Below are positions 18,587 to 30,974 of a stretch of 64,000 nt of DNA, one piece after another (the stretch's first letter is position 1; the number at the start of each line of letters is the position of its first letter). The DNA is from Streptomyces sp. R41 (GTDB lineage: Bacteria > Actinomycetota > Actinomycetes > Streptomycetales > Streptomycetaceae): NCBI RefSeq assembly GCF_041053055.1, contig NZ_CP163443.1, positions 3,658,001 through 3,722,000 of the forward strand, given 5' to 3'. A model generated the notes under the pieces. It was not told where the DNA came from. It did not search any database and worked only from the letters and a program-made list of their open reading frames with translations. A program made the translations under genes and the position numbers.

Positions 18587-19171
18587 ATGAGCGCTGAGGA
18601 AACGACCGACGAGCGCGCCAGCATCCTTCTTGTCGACGACATGGAGGACAACCTGATCGCACTGGAGGCCGTCCTGGGGTCCCTCAACGAACCGCTGGTG
18701 CGCGCGCGTTCCGGCGAGGAGGCGATGAAGGCCCTGCTGCGGCAGCGGTTCGCCGTCGTCCTGCTCGACATCCGGATGCCGGGCATGGACGGTTTCGAGA
18801 CCGCCGCGAACATCAAGCGGCTCGACCAGACGAAGGACGTCCCCATCATCTTCCTGACGGGCACGGACGCCGACGCGGGCTACGCCTTCCGCGGGTACGC
18901 GACCGGCGCCGCCGACTATCTGACGAAACCCTTCGACCCCTGGGTCCTGCGTGCCAAGGTCACCGTCTTCCTCGACCTGCACCGCAAGAACCAGCAGCTG
19001 GAGCGGATGCTCGCACGCGAGCAGGAACAGTTCGACGAGCTCGCCAACCGCCTGAAGAAGATCGAGACGCACATGGCGGCCAGCAGCCTCCAGGACGTCT
19101 TCGAACTGCGCCATCAGGTACGGCAGATGGAGGAGCTGTTGAGAGAGATGCGGAGGGGGCGGGGCCTGTAG
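18587..19171 (+). CDS. Single-domain response regulator with C-terminal coiled coil
   Basis: 194 residues. Residues 10-130 are a CheY-like receiver: acidic pocket LLVDDMEDN, phospho-acceptor Asp61 in VVLLDIRMPGMDGFE, Thr in FLTGTDADAG, and Lys in YLTKPFDP. The remaining 60 residues are a charged heptad helix (QQLERMLAREQEQFDELANR) with no DNA-binding or enzymatic domain. It starts 12 nt after the hybrid kinase stop, so the two are co-transcribed. It probably takes phosphate from the kinase and acts by protein-protein contact; the partner is unknown, and the divergent phosphatase is one candidate. Confidence 0.9.
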   Translation: MSAEETTDERASILLVDDMEDNLIALEAVLGSLNEPLVRARSGEEAMKALLRQRFAVVLLDIRMPGMDGFETAANIKRLDQTKDVPIIFLTGTDADAGYAFRGYATGAADYLTKPFDPWVLRAKVTVFLDLHRKNQQLERMLAREQEQFDELANRLKKIETHMAASSLQDVFELRHQVRQMEELLREMRRGRGL

Positions 19172-19181
19172 CCCCCGCCCC
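19156..19181. terminator. Hairpin over the response regulator stop codon
   Basis: GGGGCGGGG (19156-19164) pairs with CCCCGCCCC (19173-19181) around the TAG stop. It lies between two convergent genes and could serve both. There is no U tract, so the call rests on the stem alone. Confidence 0.5.
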
Positions 19182-19196
19182 GGGTGCCGCTCGAGA

Positions 19197-21071
<1,875 letters not shown>

Positions 21072-21190
21072 GACATCCTCCGGGGCCCGCGACAGTGCGT
21101 GCGTCTGGCTCGACCGACTGTTGGCTGCTGCCAACTGCTGTCTCTTGGCTGCCGACTACTGCTGTGCGGCTGGCTGGTTTCGGCTGTTGT

Positions 21191-21205
21191 TTAACTCGCG
21201 AGTAA
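21191..21205. promoter_or_regulatory. Palindrome upstream of the acyl-CoA ligase
   Basis: TTAACTCGCGAGTAA contains the perfect 10-bp palindrome ACTCGCGAGT (21194-21203), flanked by TTA/TAA. It is about 120 nt upstream of the ligase start in the 314-bp gap before lepA. The symmetry and A/T edges fit a TetR-type operator, but no regulator is encoded nearby. I see no other structure in the rest of that gap (21072-21385). Confidence 0.4.
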
Positions 21206-21385
21206 CCATCGAGCAGAGATCAGAGTAAAGCGCGTCCGCCCGGTGCGTAAGAGGCGGCGGCCTGTCACTTCCTACAGAGAGCAACCCTACGCACGCGTAC
21301 GGGCTCGCCGCACCGAAGCGCGACGAGCCCGCATTGTGCCCGAGTTTCCGGGGGTAACAGACGACTGTTCCCGAGGAACGGACGC

Positions 21386-23254
<1,869 letters not shown>

Positions 23255-23399
23255 GCAGGGTCCTGTCTCTTGAGGCGCCTGTCGCCTCGGGTCGGATCGA
23301 TACGTAGGCTCCATGGTCCCACGGGTGAGGAGCTGCGACCGGTTTGGGCCGCGTGAGCTGGCGGCTTCGGGCCGTGGGAGCGGCCGGCCGACGACCGGT

Positions 23400-23429
23400 T
23401 TGGGCTGGTCGTACGACGGCTGGTAGCCT
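23400..23429 (+). promoter_or_regulatory. Possible rpsT promoter
   Basis: TTGGGC (23400-23405), an 18-nt spacer and TAGCCT (23424-23429) resemble a sigma-70-class -35/-10 pair about 105 nt upstream of the rpsT start. This is pattern reading only. Confidence 0.35.
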
Positions 23430-23534
23430 GGGTGGCTGTGTCTCGTGCCCTCTCTGCAGGAGGCACACCCCAAGGAAATCAAACGGCGAGTGAGACGTGC
23501 TGTCTCGCGCGCCTGAACCTGTAAAGGCTCATTC

Positions 23535-23801
23535 GTGGCGAACATCAAGTCCCAGATCAAGCGGATCAAGACCAACGAGAAGGCCCGGCTGCGCAACAAG
23601 GCCGTCAAGTCTTCCCTGAAGACCGCGATCCGCAAGGCCCGCGAGGCCGCTGCCGCGGGTGACGTCGAGAAGGCCACCGAGTACACGCGCGCCGCGTCGC
23701 GCGCCCTCGACAAGGCCGTCTCGAAGGGCGTCATCCACAAGAACCAGGCCGCCAACAAGAAGTCGGCGCTTGCTTCGAAGGTCGCTTCCCTCAACGGCTG
23801 A
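23535..23801 (+). CDS. rpsT: 30S ribosomal protein S20
   Basis: 88 residues from GTG 23535 ([18 protein letters not shown]). It is the highly basic three-helix S20 protein ([20 protein letters not shown] ... [16 protein letters not shown]), which binds the 5' domain of 16S rRNA early in 30S assembly. It is a single-gene unit, divergent from lepA and followed by a strong intrinsic terminator. Confidence 0.98.
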   Translation: MANIKSQIKRIKTNEKARLRNKAVKSSLKTAIRKAREAAAAGDVEKATEYTRAASRALDKAVSKGVIHKNQAANKKSALASKVASLNG

Positions 23802-23943
23802 GTCGGCTGAGCCCTGCTGGGCTCAACCCCTGACTTGACCGCCGGAAAGGACCAAGCGGGCCCTCTCTTCCGCTCCTGACCGGCACCCCCGGACCCGTGC
23901 GCGGCCTGCGTTCGCCACGCGGGCACGGATCCATCAGCTTGAA

Positions 23944-24001
23944 CCGAAGGCCTCGTGTCCTCTCCTTCCCCAGGAGAGGGGCGGGGCCTTCGGGACTTTT
24001 T
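23944..24001 (+). terminator. Intrinsic terminator of rpsT
   Basis: CCGAAGGCC (23944-23952) pairs with GGCCTTCGG (23985-23993), with an inner stem CCTCTCC/GGAGAGG, followed by GACTTTTTG. A classical GC stem plus U tract 143 nt after the rpsT stop. Confidence 0.9.
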
Positions 24002-24069
24002 GCCGACCAGCGGTAGTGGTTCTCAGCCCGTCCGGCGTTTGAGGGCGAGGCCGTTCAGGCCGATACGAA

Positions 24070-24126
24070 GGTCTGGGAGCGGAGCCCCCAGGCACGGAAC
24101 GGGCAGGGGCGGAGGAGGCGCAAAAC
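24070..24126. repeat. Dispersed 3'-end element, partial copy D
   Basis: Only the central hairpin (GTCTGGGAGCGGAGCCCCC) and the terminal box (ACGGGCAGGGGCGGAGGAGG) are present. The first half is replaced by an unrelated segment at about 24018-24050 (CAGCCCGTCCGGCGTTTGAG), which resembles another repeat word common in Streptomyces intergenic DNA. It ends 29 nt from the holA stop codon and reads away from it. Together with the rpsT terminator this accounts for the 353-bp gap 23802-24154. Confidence 0.7.
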
Positions 24127-24154
24127 GCCCTGGGTGGCACCGGCGCGGGGAAAC

Positions 24155-25141
24155 CTAACCCCGTCGGGACCGAGCCGCCCGAGCAATGGCAACGACCGCT
24201 TTCTCCAGGGCGTACTCAGGATCATCCCCGCCCCCCTTGACGCCGGCATCGGCCTCGGCGACGGCCCGCAGGGCAACGGCAACCCCATCCGGAGTCCACC
24301 CCCGCATCTGCTGCCGAACCCGATCAATCTTCCACGGCGGCATCCCGAGCTCACGGGCAAGGTCGGTCGGCCGCCCGCCCCGCGCGGAGGACAGCTTCCC
24401 AATGGCCCGCACCCCCTGCGCCAGCGCACTGGTGATCAGCACAGGCGCGACCCCGGTCGACAGCGACCAGCGCAACGCCTCCAACGCCTCCGCGGCCCGC
24501 CCCTCCACGGCCCGATCGGCCACCGTGAAACTCGACGCCTCGGCGCGCCCGGTGTAGTACCGCCCGACGACAGCCTCGTCGATCGTCCCCTCGACGTCCG
24601 CCGTCAACTGAGACACCGCGGAAGCGAGCTCCCGCAGATCACTCCCGATGGAGTCGACAAGCGCCTGACAGGCCTCAGGCGTGGCAGACCTCCCGAGCGC
24701 CCGAAACTCCCCCCTCACAAACGCCAGCCGATCCGCCGGCTTCGTCATCTTGGGGCACGCCACCTCCCGCGCCCCCAGCTTGCGCGCGGCGTCGAGCAGT
24801 CCCTTGCCCTTGGCCCCACCGGCGTGCAGCAGCACGAGGGTGATCTCCTCGGCCGGTGCCTCCAGGTACGCCTTCACGTCCTTGATGGTGTCGGCCGACA
24901 GATCCTGCGCGTTGCGTACGACCACGACCTTGCGCTCGGAGAAGAGCGACGGACTCGTCAGCTCGGCAAGCGTGCCGGGCTGCAACTGGTCCGGAGTGAG
25001 GTCCCGTACATCCGTGTCGGCGTCGGCGGCCTTTGCGGCGACCACCACCTCCCGCACGGCACGGTCGAGCAGGAGATCCTCCTGGCCCACGGCAAGCGTG
25101 ACGGGGGCGAGAGGGTCGTCATGAGCGGTCTTCTTGGCCAT
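24155..25141 (-). CDS. holA: DNA polymerase III subunit delta
   Basis: 328 residues from ATG 25141 (MAKKTAHDDPLAPVTLAVGQ), preferred over 25171 because the family N-terminus begins with the VTLAVGQEDLLLDRAVRE segment. Delta features are the degenerate AAA+ domain (VVVVRNAQDLSADTIKDVKAYL), CPKMTKPADRLAFVRGEF, and the C-terminal collar domain (LARELGMPPWKIDRVRQQMRGW). Delta opens the beta clamp within the clamp loader. It is convergent with rpsT; the upstream gap holds minisatellites. Confidence 0.93.
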   Translation of the reverse strand: MAKKTAHDDPLAPVTLAVGQEDLLLDRAVREVVVAAKAADADTDVRDLTPDQLQPGTLAELTSPSLFSERKVVVVRNAQDLSADTIKDVKAYLEAPAEEITLVLLHAGGAKGKGLLDAARKLGAREVACPKMTKPADRLAFVRGEFRALGRSATPEACQALVDSIGSDLRELASAVSQLTADVEGTIDEAVVGRYYTGRAEASSFTVADRAVEGRAAEALEALRWSLSTGVAPVLITSALAQGVRAIGKLSSARGGRPTDLARELGMPPWKIDRVRQQMRGWTPDGVAVALRAVAEADAGVKGGGDDPEYALEKAVVAIARAARSRRG

Positions 25142-25252
25142 CACCGAAAGCATCCCATGCGCCACTGACAACGCGGACCGGTCGCGGCGCTCGCCAGGGG
25201 GCGGACCCGGGGGAAGGGGGCGCCCCCTGGCGGGCGGCCCTTGGCGACAGCA

Positions 25253-25480
25253 GTTCCTCTACCGCGCCCCGACGTCGGCGCGCGATACAGCCGTTCCTCT
25301 ACCGCGCCCCGACGGCGACGCGCGGAACCGCACGACCAGCCACGCGCGCCCCCAGCCGACGAACCGCCCGCGGTTTGCCGCTCCTCAGTCAGAACACTCC
25401 GGCTTCCCACACGGAACGCTCCACCCACGGTTTGCCCCTCCTCAGTCAGAACACTCCGGCTTCCCACACGGAACGCCACA
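25253..25480. repeat. Two adjacent intergenic minisatellites (40-bp and 57-bp units)
   Basis: GTTCCTCTACCGCGCCCCGA occurs at 25253 and 25293 (period 40). A 57-bp unit beginning CGGTTTGCC(G/C)CTCCTCAGTC occurs at 25371 and 25428 and is nearly identical over at least 50 nt. They fill the 377-bp gap between holA and the next gene. No coding sequence is supported there. Confidence 0.85.
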
Positions 25481-25518
25481 GCTCCCCCAGCAGAGAGCCA
25501 CACCCCCCGGGCGGAGCG

Positions 25519-25764
25519 CTACGGCTCCTCGCGCCAGCCGTCCCACTCCCCCGCGAACTCGTCCAGCTCCTTCGGGTCGAGCCGCTCCCCGGGATCCGCC
25601 AGAACCACCAGCCACTGCGCGTCCTCGGCATCGTCCTCACCGGCCAGCGCGTCCCGTACGAGCTGCGGCTCCTCGTCGAGCCCGAACCGGTCACCGAGCG
25701 CCTCCGCCGCCTCTTCCGCGGCATCGCGGTCGGGCAGTACCAGCACATGTCTCACATCACTCAC
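25519..25764 (-). CDS. Small conserved hypothetical protein
   Basis: 81 residues from GTG 25764 (VSDVRHVLVLPDRDAAEE); a longer in-frame start at 25818 reads through low-quality sequence. It is acidic (Asp/Glu-rich: GEDDAEDAQWLVVLADPGERLDPKELDEFAGEWDGW) and is predicted to fold as a small alpha/beta unit. The beginning HVLVLPDRDAAEEAAEAL ... QWLVVLADP looks like a two-strand ribonuclease-inhibitor-like or DUF695-type fold, but I do not recognise the family. It sits downstream of the N-acetyltransferase gene on the same strand. Confidence 0.65.
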   Translation of the reverse strand: MSDVRHVLVLPDRDAAEEAAEALGDRFGLDEEPQLVRDALAGEDDAEDAQWLVVLADPGERLDPKELDEFAGEWDGWREEP

Positions 25765-25934
25765 GTGGACATTTTCCGATATGCCCGCCAGCACCGACGA
25801 CGGGGTCTGCCCTCGCACCAGCCATGCCCGAACGCCAGGTCGGCCCAGGTCTCCCCCACCCGCCGCACTTCCCGCAGCCGATGCCCTCCCGACGTCGACG
25901 CGCCTCCCGCGCCCCTGTCACCCCCGCCCCCATC

Positions 25935-26768
25935 TCACTCCCGCGCCTTCCTCACCTCCGGCACCTCGTCCAACTCGATCCCGAAGCGCTCCCGATACGT
26001 GGCCAGCACCTCCTCGTCCGTGGCCAGTTCCGACACATCCTTCGTCCCGTCGGCCGTCGTCACCGTGAAGTTCCGCCCGCTGAGCGTGATCCTTCCTCCG
26101 TCCTTCGTGACCCGCGAACAGACCAGCGACCGCCCGAAATGCGACACCGGCGAGGTGCTGTGCCACCAGGCCCCGGCGACGAAGTCCCCGAGCACCCGCG
26201 GCCGCACCTCCAAGCGGTACTGCGCCTTGCCGTTCCGGACGACGTCGAGATCCTCGCCCTCACGCGAACCGCCGACCCCGCGAACCCCCGCAGCATCCGG
26301 CCCCGACTCGACGACCCGGAACATGCCGCCCGGATCCTCCTGTTCCCCTCTCTCCCCGAAGGCCAGCGGGTAGTGACTGTGCGCCCCGAACCCGACGTCG
26401 GCCAGCCAGTCGCCCCCGTCCGCCGTCCGCACCCGCAGCGCGAGATGGTCGTACGGAATCCCGAGCCGCCCCTCCTCGCCGTACACCCGCGCCGCGAGCA
26501 GCGTCACGTCGAAGCCCAGCGCCCCCAGCAACGCCCCGAACGCGCCGTTCAGTTCGTAACAGAACCCACCCCTGCGAGCGCCCACCAGCTTCTCCAGCAG
26601 GCTCTCCTCTTCCAGCACGATCTCCTCACCGAGATGGATCGACAGGTTCTCGAACGGCACCGTCTCCAGATGGCGCAGCTGTAGTTCCCGGAGCACATCG
26701 GAGGTGGGCCACGCGGGGTGCTGGGCCCCGATCCGGCGGAGGTAGGCGTCGGCCTGTGCGGAATTCAT
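25935..26768 (-). CDS. Arylamine N-acetyltransferase
   Basis: 277 residues from ATG 26768 (MNSAQADAYLRRIGAQHP), the normal family length. The catalytic triad is Cys70 (ARRGGFCYELN), His108 (IPYDHLALRV) and Asp124 (LADVGFGAH). The family signature VPFENLSIHLG is present. NATs transfer acetyl from acetyl-CoA to arylamines and hydrazines; close homologues also make amides in ansamycin biosynthesis, but no polyketide genes lie here. It starts 4 nt after the comEC stop codon, so it probably belongs to the comEA-comEC operon. Confidence 0.93.
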   Translation of the reverse strand: MNSAQADAYLRRIGAQHPAWPTSDVLRELQLRHLETVPFENLSIHLGEEIVLEEESLLEKLVGARRGGFCYELNGAFGALLGALGFDVTLLAARVYGEEGRLGIPYDHLALRVRTADGGDWLADVGFGAHSHYPLAFGERGEQEDPGGMFRVVESGPDAAGVRGVGGSREGEDLDVVRNGKAQYRLEVRPRVLGDFVAGAWWHSTSPVSHFGRSLVCSRVTKDGGRITLSGRNFTVTTADGTKDVSELATDEEVLATYRERFGIELDEVPEVRKARE

Positions 26769-26772
26769 GAGT

Positions 26773-29469
26773 TCAGTCTCTCGCCACACTCAACCCCCCG
26801 CCCGCACCGACGACAGCCAGCGCCCCGTCCTCGTCCGTACGCAGCACCACCGCACCTCCGGCCCGCAGCGCCGCGACGGTGCTCGGCGCGGGATGCCCGT
26901 ACGGGTTGTCCTTGCCGCAAGAGATCAGCGCGAGCCGCGGGGCCACCCTGCGTATGAGGTCCGGGTCCTGGTAGGCCGAACCGTGATGGGCGACCTTGAG
27001 AACATCCACGGCTCCCAGCTCCTCGGCCGCCGGCGATCTCAACAGGGCCCGCTGAGCCGGAGGTTCCAGGTCACCGAGCAACAGCAGCCGCAGTCCCGCC
27101 GACCTTACGATCAGGGCGACACTGGCGTCGTTCGGGCCGTCCGGCGTAGGGGCTGGGCTCGGGGGCGGCCACAACACCCGCCAGTCGAGGCTTCCCGTGC
27201 GCCGCCGCTCCCCCGCCACCGCCCGCGTCACGGGGATGTGACGTGCGGCCGCCTCCCTTCGTACGAACTCGGCCTGGTCCGATGGCTCTTCGAAGTCGGT
27301 CGTCTCGATCGCGCCCACCGAACGCCCACGCAGCACGCCCGGCAGTCCCGCGACATGATCGGCGTGGAAGTGCGTCAGTACGAAGAGCGGAATCCTGGTG
27401 ATGCCGAGCGCGCTCAGGCAGCGGTCGACCAACACCGGATCGGGCCCGGCGTCCACCACCACCGCGGCGCCGTCGCCCGCCGAGAGCACCGTCGCGTCCC
27501 CCTGCCCCACATCGCACATCGCGAACCGCCAGCCGGGCGGAGGCCACCCCGTGATCACCCTGGCGAGAGGCGGCGGCTGCACCACGACCAGCAGGAACAG
27601 CAGCACGCAGGCGCCGCTCAGCCACGGGTGCCTCAGCAACCGTCGCCCCACGAGCACGACCACCGCCGTGACGAGAGCCAGCAGCAGCGCCCCCGTCCAG
27701 CTGCCCGGCCAGTTCACTCCCCCACCGGGCAGAGCCGCCCCGGTACGCGCGATGTCCGCGATCCATCGAGCGGGCCAACTCGCGCACCACGCCAGGACCT
27801 TGGCGACGGGCATCGCCACTGAGCCCGTCGCCAGTGTCGCGAAACCCAGCACTGTGGCCGGCGCGACGGCGAACTCCGCCAGCAGGTTGCACGGCACCGC
27901 CACCAGGCTCACCCGAGCCGACAGGACGGCGACAACCGGCGCGCACAGGGCCTGCGCCGCGGCGGCCGCCGCGAGCGCCTCGGCCAGACGCGGCGGTACA
28001 CGTCGCCTCTGGAGCGCCGCGCTCCATCGCGGGGCGAGGGTGAGCAGGGCGCCGGTCGCCAGGACGGAGAGCAGGAAGCCGTAACTACGAGCCAGCCACG
28101 GGTCGTACAGCACCAGCAGAAGGACGGCCGTGGCCAGCGCGGGGATCAGCGATCTGCGGCGCCCGGTCGCGATGGCGAGCAGCGCGATCGATCCGCAGGC
28201 CGCGGCCCGCAGCACACTCGGGTCCGGTCGGCAGACGATCACGAAGGCGAGCGTGAGCGCTCCGCCGAGCAGTGCGGTCGCCCGGAGCGGAACGCCGAGC
28301 CGCGGTGCGAGACCCCGCCGCTCGGCACGCTGGGCCAGGCCCGGCGGTCCGATGAACAGGGCGAGGAGGATCGTGAAATTTCCGCCGCTGACAGCCAGGA
28401 GGTGCGTGAGATCGGTCGCCTTGAACGCGTCGTCCAACTCCGGTGTGACGCGTGAGGTGTCCCCCACGACCAGCCCGGGCAGCAGCGCCCGCGCGTCCGT
28501 CTCCAGCCCGTCGGTGGCCTCCCGCAGGCCTTCACGCAGCCGTCCGGCGAACCGCTGCGGCGTGGACGGTTTGCCCACCACGTCGGGCGGCGCGCTGCCC
28601 CGCACTCGCAGAACGGCCGCGATGTCATCGCCGCCCGACAGGGCGGGCACCAGCCGCGCCGCGACCCGCAACCGCGTGGACGGCAGCAGCGACAGCCAGG
28701 GCGAACCCTCAGTGCCGTCAGCACCCTCAGAACCTTCGCCGGAGGGCCGAGGCGAACCCCTTGGCGAGCGCGCGTCGACGATCATCAGCACCGGCGCACG
28801 AGTCGCCACGACCGTCCTGTCCGCGCGCGTCACCCGCCTGACCTCCGCGTTCAGCAGCACGGCCGTCGGAGCCATGTGATCCCCCTTGATCCGGGGCCGG
28901 GTGAGCCGTGGATCGGAGGTGATCTCCACCTCGGCGGTCACGTCGGCGAACTGCCGCGCCAGGGAAGGAACGGGCCCGCGTCGCAGATCCGCCCCGTGCA
29001 ACCCTGCCGATGCCGCGGCCGCGGCGACACAGAGCAGCGCTGCGGCAACGGAGACCCGCCGCCACGAGCCCAGCCCCGCTCCCCCGTGTCCCTTCGCGCC
29101 GCGCGTCCCTCTCCGCCCCGCCACCAAAAGTGCGCCGGCCACGACCAGCGAGAGCACGACCACACCCGTGACCCAGGCAGGCGAGGCACCCACCGTCACA
29201 GCGGCCGTCACCCAGGCCGCCAGAGCGGGCGGCACGAGCCGGAGATCCGTCGGTCCTTCCTCCCGGGGATACGAGGCCCCCAGCCGCTTGCCCGAGGCGG
29301 CATGCACGGCGCGTCGACTCGCGGCGCCGGGGACGCTGGGGCGGTTCGGCGCGGCATGCCCCGGCACGTTGGGCCCGGGCCTCTCTGCCCCTCTTGCCGC
29401 CTTCGCTGCCTCCGAGGCCTTCGTCCTCTCTGGCGCCTTCGTCTCCTGGGGCGCCTCCGGCCCGGTCAT
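26773..29469 (-). CDS. comEC: ComEC/Rec2 DNA-translocation channel
   Basis: 898 residues. After a disordered N-terminus come membrane helices (VPPALAAWVTAAVTVG, VVVLSLVVAGALLVAG), a soluble DUF4131/OB-like region, the Competence domain (DLTHLLAVSGGNFTILLALF and further helices), and a C-terminal MBL domain (CDVGQGDATVLSAGDG, LTHFHADHVAGLPGVL). In competent bacteria ComEC carries single-stranded DNA across the membrane. Streptomyces are not known for natural transformation, so the role here is open. The ATG overlaps the comEA stop by 4 nt. Confidence 0.93.
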   Translation of the reverse strand: MTGPEAPQETKAPERTKASEAAKAARGAERPGPNVPGHAAPNRPSVPGAASRRAVHAASGKRLGASYPREEGPTDLRLVPPALAAWVTAAVTVGASPAWVTGVVVLSLVVAGALLVAGRRGTRGAKGHGGAGLGSWRRVSVAAALLCVAAAAASAGLHGADLRRGPVPSLARQFADVTAEVEITSDPRLTRPRIKGDHMAPTAVLLNAEVRRVTRADRTVVATRAPVLMIVDARSPRGSPRPSGEGSEGADGTEGSPWLSLLPSTRLRVAARLVPALSGGDDIAAVLRVRGSAPPDVVGKPSTPQRFAGRLREGLREATDGLETDARALLPGLVVGDTSRVTPELDDAFKATDLTHLLAVSGGNFTILLALFIGPPGLAQRAERRGLAPRLGVPLRATALLGGALTLAFVIVCRPDPSVLRAAACGSIALLAIATGRRRSLIPALATAVLLLVLYDPWLARSYGFLLSVLATGALLTLAPRWSAALQRRRVPPRLAEALAAAAAAQALCAPVVAVLSARVSLVAVPCNLLAEFAVAPATVLGFATLATGSVAMPVAKVLAWCASWPARWIADIARTGAALPGGGVNWPGSWTGALLLALVTAVVVLVGRRLLRHPWLSGACVLLFLLVVVQPPPLARVITGWPPPGWRFAMCDVGQGDATVLSAGDGAAVVVDAGPDPVLVDRCLSALGITRIPLFVLTHFHADHVAGLPGVLRGRSVGAIETTDFEEPSDQAEFVRREAAARHIPVTRAVAGERRRTGSLDWRVLWPPPSPAPTPDGPNDASVALIVRSAGLRLLLLGDLEPPAQRALLRSPAAEELGAVDVLKVAHHGSAYQDPDLIRRVAPRLALISCGKDNPYGHPAPSTVAALRAGGAVVLRTDEDGALAVVGAGGGLSVARD

Positions 29470-30884
29470 GGCCGCACCAGATTCCGGAGATCGGAGAACC
29501 GGCGATCCCCGATTCCGTTCACCTCGCGGAGCTCGTCGACCGAGCGGAAGCCGCCGTGCTGGGTGCGGTAGTCGATGATGTGCTGGGCCAGGACGGGGCC
29601 GACGCCGGGGAGACCGTCGAGTTGGTCCACGGTGGCCGTGTTGAGCGCGACCGGAGCGGAGGGTGCCGCGCCGGCGGCGGATCCACCTGTGCCAACTGGG
29701 CCCGTACCGCCCATGCCTGGTCCCGCGACCGACGCGGGAGCACCGACCACGATCTGTTCGCCGTCCACGAGGAGGCGTGCGCGGTTGAGACCGTCGGTGT
29801 TCGTACCGGGGCGTACCCCGCCCGCCGCGCGCAGCGCGTCCGCGACGCGGGATCCGGACGGCAACCGTTGGAGCCCAGGGCTGCGCACTTTGCCGCCGAC
29901 GTCCACGACGATCGCGGTCCCGGCCGCGCCGACGGGGCTCGCCGCCCCGGTCGAGGCATCCGGTCCCGCGTCCGACTGCTCCCCCTGTCCGGCCCTTCCG
30001 CCGTAGGGAGCCGCCGCCCGCACCACCTCCGGGGCGCGGACCGACTGAGTCCTGCCCACCCAGAAGTGCTGCACGGCGAAGACCGCGGCGACGACCAGCA
30101 ACACGGTGAGTGCCGTCACGCTCTTGCGCTCAAGACCGCACCTCGACTGCAGCCACAACGGCATCCGCTCCCGCACGGCAGGCCCTACCCGGTCCCGCCA
30201 GGCCGCCCTTGACTCCGCCGTATTCGACACCACGCCGGCGCGCGCGTCCGTGCACTCGTCCTTGTCCGTATCCGTGTCCGCGGCGGGAGCCGCATCCGTG
30301 CCCGGTGCGTCCCGGTCCCCAGCCACGGCCCCGCCGACCCGGGATCCGCCAGAGCCCAGCAACCCGCGGGCCCAGGCCCCTTCAGAACTCAGCGACCCAA
30401 GCGCCCGGGACCCTTCAGGGTTCATCACCCCACGTGCGCGGGCGCGAGCAGGCGTCAGCGTCCCGCGTACCAGGGCCCCACCAGGCCTCGACGTCCCGCG
30501 TACCCCGGCGCCGTCAGGATGCAGGGTTCCACCCGCCCATGACCCGCCACGCCCCAAGGATCCGCCGACCCGGTTCTCCAGTCCCCATACTTCGGCAACG
30601 CCCAACCCCAGCGCAGTACTCGCCCGCGGCCCGGTCCCCACATCCCGGTCCGCCCCCGGCGGCCCGTTCCCCAACTCGCGCCGCTCTCCGGCCCTTTCGG
30701 CGAAGAGTGCCTCCGCGCGCAGCCGGAGGGCCTCCACCGATGCCTCGTGGCGTCGGGCCCGGCTGCGCGGGTGGTGGCGGCGATTGCGGCTGCGGCCGTC
30801 GGAGACGGGGCCACGACCCGGGCCGCTGGTGGGTGTGGCTGTGCGTGAGCGTGATCGAAGTGCCATGCGACGAGGATCGGGCAC
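29466..30884 (-). CDS. comEA: ComEA-type DNA receptor with long repetitive N-terminal region
   Basis: 472 residues as read from GTG 30884 (an ATG at 30866 is also possible). The C-terminal half is standard: a membrane anchor (VTALTVLLVVAAVFAVQHFWVG), an SLBB domain (VVDVGGKVRSPGLQRLPSGS) and two helix-hairpin-helix motifs (ALNTATVDQLDGLPGVGPVL, VDELREVNGIGDRRFSDL). The N-terminal 270 residues are cytoplasmic, Arg/Gly-rich and partly a degenerate 12-residue repeat (bases about 30320-30560). ComEA holds incoming DNA for ComEC; HhH proteins also act in DNA repair. First gene of comEA-comEC-nat. Confidence 0.88.
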   Translation of the reverse strand: MPDPRRMALRSRSRTATPTSGPGRGPVSDGRSRNRRHHPRSRARRHEASVEALRLRAEALFAERAGERRELGNGPPGADRDVGTGPRASTALGLGVAEVWGLENRVGGSLGRGGSWAGGTLHPDGAGVRGTSRPGGALVRGTLTPARARARGVMNPEGSRALGSLSSEGAWARGLLGSGGSRVGGAVAGDRDAPGTDAAPAADTDTDKDECTDARAGVVSNTAESRAAWRDRVGPAVRERMPLWLQSRCGLERKSVTALTVLLVVAAVFAVQHFWVGRTQSVRAPEVVRAAAPYGGRAGQGEQSDAGPDASTGAASPVGAAGTAIVVDVGGKVRSPGLQRLPSGSRVADALRAAGGVRPGTNTDGLNRARLLVDGEQIVVGAPASVAGPGMGGTGPVGTGGSAAGAAPSAPVALNTATVDQLDGLPGVGPVLAQHIIDYRTQHGGFRSVDELREVNGIGDRRFSDLRNLVRP

Positions 30885-30974
30885 CTCGGCACTCTCGCGA
30901 TGATCTTGCTCAATTCCGGTGGACTACCGCCCAGTTGTGGATAACTCTGCCACCCACACGAGTGGTGCGCGCGC

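Noticed and set aside
25142..25518. A gene in the gap upstream of holA
   Set aside because: Open frames exist on both strands but are repeat-derived, lack ribosome sites and show no conserved motif.
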